Notes under the pieces: generated by a model
Seen by the model: only the letters and a program-made list of their open reading frames with translations
The model's database searches: none
Told to the model about the DNA's origin: nothing
NCBI RefSeq assembly: GCF_035784015.1
Contig: NZ_JALKOW010000002.1
Length of the DNA stretch: 64,000 bases
Origin: Comamonas sp009360615
GTDB lineage: Bacteria > Pseudomonadota > Gammaproteobacteria > Burkholderiales > Burkholderiaceae_C
Strand: one strand, 5' to 3'
Shown: positions 59,347-64,000 of the stretch, one piece after another
Position numbering within the stretch: position 1 is the first letter of the stretch
Layout of the letters: each line of letters begins with the position of its first letter
Position numbers and translations under genes: made by a program

Positions 59347-59598
59347 TCAGTTGGCCTTGTCGCGCACCATGCCGTAGATAAACAAAAGAACCACGGCCCC
59401 GACCACCGAGGCAATCCAGCCTGCGGTTTGCCCGGGCTGGTACCAGCCCATGGCCGAGCCAACGTAGGTGGCAACAAACGAACCCACGATACCAAGAAGA
59501 ATGGTCATGATCCAGCCCATGCTGTCATTGCCGGGCTTGATGGCCCGTGCAATCAGACCGACGACGAGACCGACGATGATGGTTCCGATGATGGACAT
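59347..59598 (-). CDS. GlsB/YeaQ/YmgE family stress-response membrane protein
   Basis: An 83-residue protein with three hydrophobic helices: IIGTIIVGLVVGLIARAIKP, GWIMTILLGIVGSFVATYVG and GWIASVVGAVVLLFIYGMVR. It is the transglycosylase-associated (GlsB/YeaQ) family pattern. Homologues are induced by acid, osmotic or general stress, but the molecular function is unknown. The start MSIIGTI is canonical. Confidence 0.92.
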   Translation of the reverse strand: MSIIGTIIVGLVVGLIARAIKPGNDSMGWIMTILLGIVGSFVATYVGSAMGWYQPGQTAGWIASVVGAVVLLFIYGMVRDKAN

Positions 59599-59734
59599 AT
59601 TCCGTTCCCTGTGGGTGCTTTGACGAAATTGACTCTACGCGGGCCCAAAGCGCCCCTCTGTCGGACGATTCTGAATGTCGGCGCGAGCGGGTTCCTTTCG
59701 TGAGTGCAGACAGGGGTGTTGCCAAGGCATGACA

Positions 59735-59762
59735 CAAAAACGCCTGCATGAAGCAGGCGTTT
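59735..59762 (-). terminator. Intrinsic terminator of the NlpC/P60 gene
   Basis: A 10-bp stem, AAACGCCTGC (59738-59747) with GCAGGCGTTT (59753-59762), 5-base loop, followed on the minus strand by a T-run. It lies 22 bp after the stop at 59784. Confidence 0.85.
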
Positions 59763-59783
59763 ATGGCGGACGCTGGGGGCGAG

Positions 59784-60434
59784 TCAGGGCTGCAGAGGGC
59801 CCAGGGCACTGTAGGCGGCTGCCGTGGCTGCGGAGGCATCGGCACCTTCGACACGGCGGGCACCGTCGAAGCGACGCGCCCAATAGGACGTCTGCATGCT
59901 TTCCACACGCACGCTGGCACCGGTGCGCGGTGCGTGGATGAACTTGCCGTCACCCACGTAGATGCCGACATGGCTGAATGCTCGGCGCATGGTGTTGAAG
60001 AACACCAGATCACCAGGCTTGAGGTCGCTGCGGTCAATCTGCTGAGTGGCACTGGCCTGTTCGGCAGAGACGCGAGGCAAAACCTTGCCCATGGTCTGGG
60101 AGTAGATGGCACGCACAAAACCGCTGCAATCGAAGCCGGTTTCCGCATTGGTGCCACCCAGGCGATAGGGGACGCCCAGGAAGCCCATGGCCGTCACCAC
60201 CAGATCCGAGGTTTTTTCGGCCACGTTCTGACGCGCTTCACGAACGAAGTCGGTCGTTCTCTCGGCCACGGAGTGGCGAGCTTCGCGCAACTGAGTGATG
60301 AGGCTGCGGTTGACCAGCAACTGGGACATGTCGTCATCACGCTGCTCGCCGGGTGCTGCGTGCGCGGAGGTAACGCCGACAAATAGAAGTGCAATAAGCC
60401 ATCGGGACATGGGGCGAGAGGGTAACACGTTCAT
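59784..60434 (-). CDS. C40 (NlpC/P60) cell-wall peptidase
   Basis: A 216-residue exported peptidase. A signal peptide (SRWLIALLFVGVTSAHA) and a helical linker (~35-75, LREARHSVAERTTDFVREAR) precede the NlpC/P60 domain (~78-190). The catalytic Cys is in GFDCSGFVRAIY, the His in SHVGIYVGDGKFIHAP, and the third position is the His in FIHAP. Such enzymes cut peptide bonds in peptidoglycan stems (DL-endopeptidase type). The start may be 60434 or 60410; neither has a clear ribosome-binding site. A terminator follows. Confidence 0.9.
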   Translation of the reverse strand: MNVLPSRPMSRWLIALLFVGVTSAHAAPGEQRDDDMSQLLVNRSLITQLREARHSVAERTTDFVREARQNVAEKTSDLVVTAMGFLGVPYRLGGTNAETGFDCSGFVRAIYSQTMGKVLPRVSAEQASATQQIDRSDLKPGDLVFFNTMRRAFSHVGIYVGDGKFIHAPRTGASVRVESMQTSYWARRFDGARRVEGADASAATAAAYSALGPLQP

Positions 60435-60785
60435 TTGTAGGATGGGGACTCTATTTCCAAATTTTTCTCTCGGTTTTTGATGCAGTACAGCAAGTGAGCT
60501 GCAGGCATAAGCTTATTGCGTGAGATGCTCTCAAATCTGCAGCGCATCGAGGTCCGTGATTGCCCCATTGCGGTGCATGCAGCCCTTGGATGCACCCATT
60601 CATGGTATTGACGTGCAAACGGCCTTGCATTGGCGGACTTTCTGTCCCGGCATGCGCTTGCAGCGACAATAGCGCCATCGACTGCCGCCGATGCGACGTA
60701 CTTTTCCCGGTGCATCGCGTGCCTGTCTCCGTGAGCGCCGCGTTTTTGAGTCGCAGGCTGGACGCCGTTTTAAGAAAGATATTCC
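60435..60785. other. Divergent intergenic region, NlpC/P60 and isochorismatase genes
   Basis: About 350 bp. AT-rich DNA at 60451-60490 near the NlpC/P60 start may be its promoter. No gene and no convincing operator were seen. Confidence 0.4.
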
Positions 60786-61388
60786 ATGCTGTTAGAAGCT
60801 TCCGAGTCGCAATTGGTTCTGGTGGATTACCAGGACAAGCTGATGCCCGTCATCCATGAAGGCGCGCAAGCGCTGGCCAATGCCGTCAAGCTGGCCAAGA
60901 TGGCGCAGCTGCTGGAGGTGCCTGTCTGGGGGACGGAGCAGAACCCTTCTCGTCTGGGTGCCAACAATGCGCAGCTGAAGGCGCTGTGCCAGAAGACGCT
61001 GGAGAAAATGTATTTCAGCGCCGTGCCTGAAGGGCTGGGCGAGTGGCTGCGACCTCCCGCCAAGCCGCAGGGCGGCAATGCGCGCAGCCTGCCCAAGCAT
61101 CTGCAAAAGCCCCAGCAGCAGGCGCCCGAGCGCAATATGGTGGTGATCGCGGGCTGCGAAACCCACGTCTGCTTGCTGCAGACGGCGCTGGAGTTGCTGG
61201 AGGACGAGTTCGATGTATGGGTGGTGACCGATGCCTGCGGCTCCCGCACCGAGCGTAACCGGGATGCGGCGTTTGACCGTCTGGCGGGGGCCGGGGCCGA
61301 GCTGGTGACCACCGAGATGGTGATGTTCGAGTGGCTGCGCACCTGTGAGGACCCTGCCTTCAAGGAGATGCTGGCCCTGGTCAAGTAA
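60786..61388 (+). CDS. Isochorismatase-like cysteine hydrolase
   Basis: A 200-residue member of the isochorismatase superfamily. The catalytic Asp is in LVLVDYQDKLMPVI (~14), the Lys is likely the one following the Tyr/Ser region (TLEKMYFSAV), and the nucleophile Cys is in AGCETHVCLLQTALELLEDE (~119-125). Together they give the Asp-Lys-Cys triad. YcaC/nicotinamidase-like proteins share this form; substrate unknown. The YcaC-like type lacks the zinc site of nicotinamidases. A perfect bidirectional terminator follows. Confidence 0.88.
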   Translation: MLLEASESQLVLVDYQDKLMPVIHEGAQALANAVKLAKMAQLLEVPVWGTEQNPSRLGANNAQLKALCQKTLEKMYFSAVPEGLGEWLRPPAKPQGGNARSLPKHLQKPQQQAPERNMVVIAGCETHVCLLQTALELLEDEFDVWVVTDACGSRTERNRDAAFDRLAGAGAELVTTEMVMFEWLRTCEDPAFKEMLALVK

Positions 61389-61403
61389 TCGCTGCGGCGA
61401 TTC

Positions 61404-61436
61404 AAGGAAAAAGCGCCCTGGGGGCGCTTTTTCCTT
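61404..61436. terminator. Strong terminator after the isochorismatase-like gene
   Basis: A 15-bp perfect stem (61404-61418 with 61422-61436; AAGGAAAAAGCGCCC paired with its complement) and a 3-base loop. A/T-rich arm ends serve as T-runs in both directions. Confidence 0.85.
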
Positions 61437-61723
61437 GGCCGGCGTACGGGCAGGTCGTGCCCGGTTCATGCGGGCCGCCACCGACGGCGATGTGGGCGGC
61501 TTGCGCGGGAATCCGAGGGCACTCGTCTTGCTGCCGTGAAGCGGTGATTGTGACAACCGTGCGGTCTGCCTCGGGCAGGGCCCCGAAACTGAATATGCGT
61601 GATTCTGCACCTCGTGCAGCACATGCCGAAGTCAATCGCTGTCAGTTTTCGGCAAGCGCGTTATGAATAATTATGAATTCAGAAAACTCTCTGCAAAAGA
61701 CGGAGAGTCAAGGAGACATATTC
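61437..61723. promoter_or_regulatory. Leader and promoter region of prpE
   Basis: 287 bp upstream of prpE. CTGCAC-CTC-GTGCAG (61605-61619) is a perfect 6-bp inverted repeat and could be an operator or a hairpin. AT-rich DNA at 61660-61680 contains -10-like sequences without a good -35. Confidence 0.35.
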
Positions 61724-63616
<1,893 letters not shown>

Positions 63617-63814
63617 CTTCGGCAACGTTGTTGCGCAGCGTCACTCCCGAAGCAAGCGCTGGCCGGAGGCACGCCGGTATGGGGGAGTCGGGAGCTCAGG
63701 GCCTGCGTCCATCAAGGCGCAGGCCTTGCTGTTTGCAGCCTAAAATCGCCCGATCGCGCCGCGCAGTCCGCTGCCCGGCGTCATGGAATTGAAAAACTTC
63801 GAGAAAGAGCTGTC

Positions 63815-64000
63815 GTGCAAGTTGCATCCTCCATCTTCAAGGCCTATGACATTCGCGGCATCGTGCCGTCGACACTGACCGAGGAAGTCGCACGCGGCAT
63901 CGGCCGCGCATTCGGCATGGCGGCGCTGGCCGCCGGCGAGAAAAGCGTGGCGGTGGGCCGTGATGGCCGTCTGTCGGGACCCGCACTGTCTGCAGCATTG
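63815..64000 (+). CDS. Phosphomannomutase/phosphoglucomutase, 3' end missing
   Basis: The first 62 codons of an α-D-phosphohexomutase that interconverts hexose 6- and 1-phosphates for surface polysaccharides and LPS. IFKAYDIRGIVPSTLTEEVA is the family start (with the AYDIRG motif), followed by GRAFGMAALAAGEKSVAVGR and DGRLSGPALSAAL. The phosphoserine loop lies beyond the right edge. The start is a GTG at 63815 with AAAGAG upstream; the ATG at 63783 is in another frame. Confidence 0.88.
   Translation, partial: MQVASSIFKAYDIRGIVPSTLTEEVARGIGRAFGMAALAAGEKSVAVGRDGRLSGPALSAAL

Overview
The window is about 64 kb of a high-GC (roughly 62-64 %) betaproteobacterial chromosome. Gene content, codon use and intergenic repeats point to Burkholderiales, family Comamonadaceae, most likely Comamonas. 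This assignment rests on recognised gene families and arrangement, not on a database search. Genes are densely packed on both strands. I saw no rRNA, tRNA, CRISPR array, transposase, integrase or phage module.

Layout. 0-9.6 kb: a DinG-type helicase cut by the left edge, a Suppressor-of-fused-domain protein, a GNAT acetyltransferase, a YkvA protein, a divergent crotonase / TetR + acyl-CoA ligase locus with two inverted-repeat operator candidates, a secreted Ntn hydrolase and a small lipoprotein. 9.6-16 kb: an ABC-F ATPase, a LysR regulator with a 20-bp palindrome at its start, VOC, DUF2625 and DUF1697 proteins, and a locus with a Gly/Ser/Ala/Thr-rich secreted protein followed by a small gene broken by a frameshift. 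16.4-21.8 kb: a ttrBCA tetrathionate reductase operon with an FNR-type site at class II spacing. 22-30 kb: a yqjD/yqjE/yqjK-like membrane trio, pyrD and rpiA (divergent, 34 bp apart), a glutaredoxin-like protein, an M3 peptidase and folD.

30-40.4 kb: a FixJ-type response regulator and PAS sensor kinase are translationally coupled and diverge from the pyruvate dehydrogenase genes aceE, aceF and lpdA. An unrecognised gene lies between aceF and lpdA. E2 carries two lipoyl domains and E3 carries a third. 40.4-48.5 kb: a GFA-fold protein; a LysR regulator divergent from a DUF3100 membrane protein and an M20 amidohydrolase; a CPA2-like antiporter overlapping a YbdK-type carboxylate-amine ligase; and a decayed GGDEF gene. 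48.5-60.4 kb: mostly small envelope proteins, an aldo/keto reductase, MFS, FUSC and APC transporters, a lipoprotein amidohydrolase, an EVE-domain protein, a GlsB-family protein and an NlpC/P60 peptidase. 60.8-64 kb: an isochorismatase-like hydrolase, prpE, and the first 62 codons of a phosphomannomutase/phosphoglucomutase.

The metabolic theme is ordinary respiratory heterotrophy: pyruvate dehydrogenase, acyl-CoA and propionyl-CoA activation, and one anaerobic respiratory option (tetrathionate). The parts I could explain least are the repetitive secreted protein with its broken partner (14.68-15.69 kb), the unknown gene inside the pyruvate dehydrogenase cluster (37.5-38.4 kb), and a coding-like stretch directly after a LysR stop codon (40.97-41.09 kb). 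Three related palindromic intergenic repeats (19.6, 29.3 and 37.4 kb) sit at operon boundaries or inside operons.
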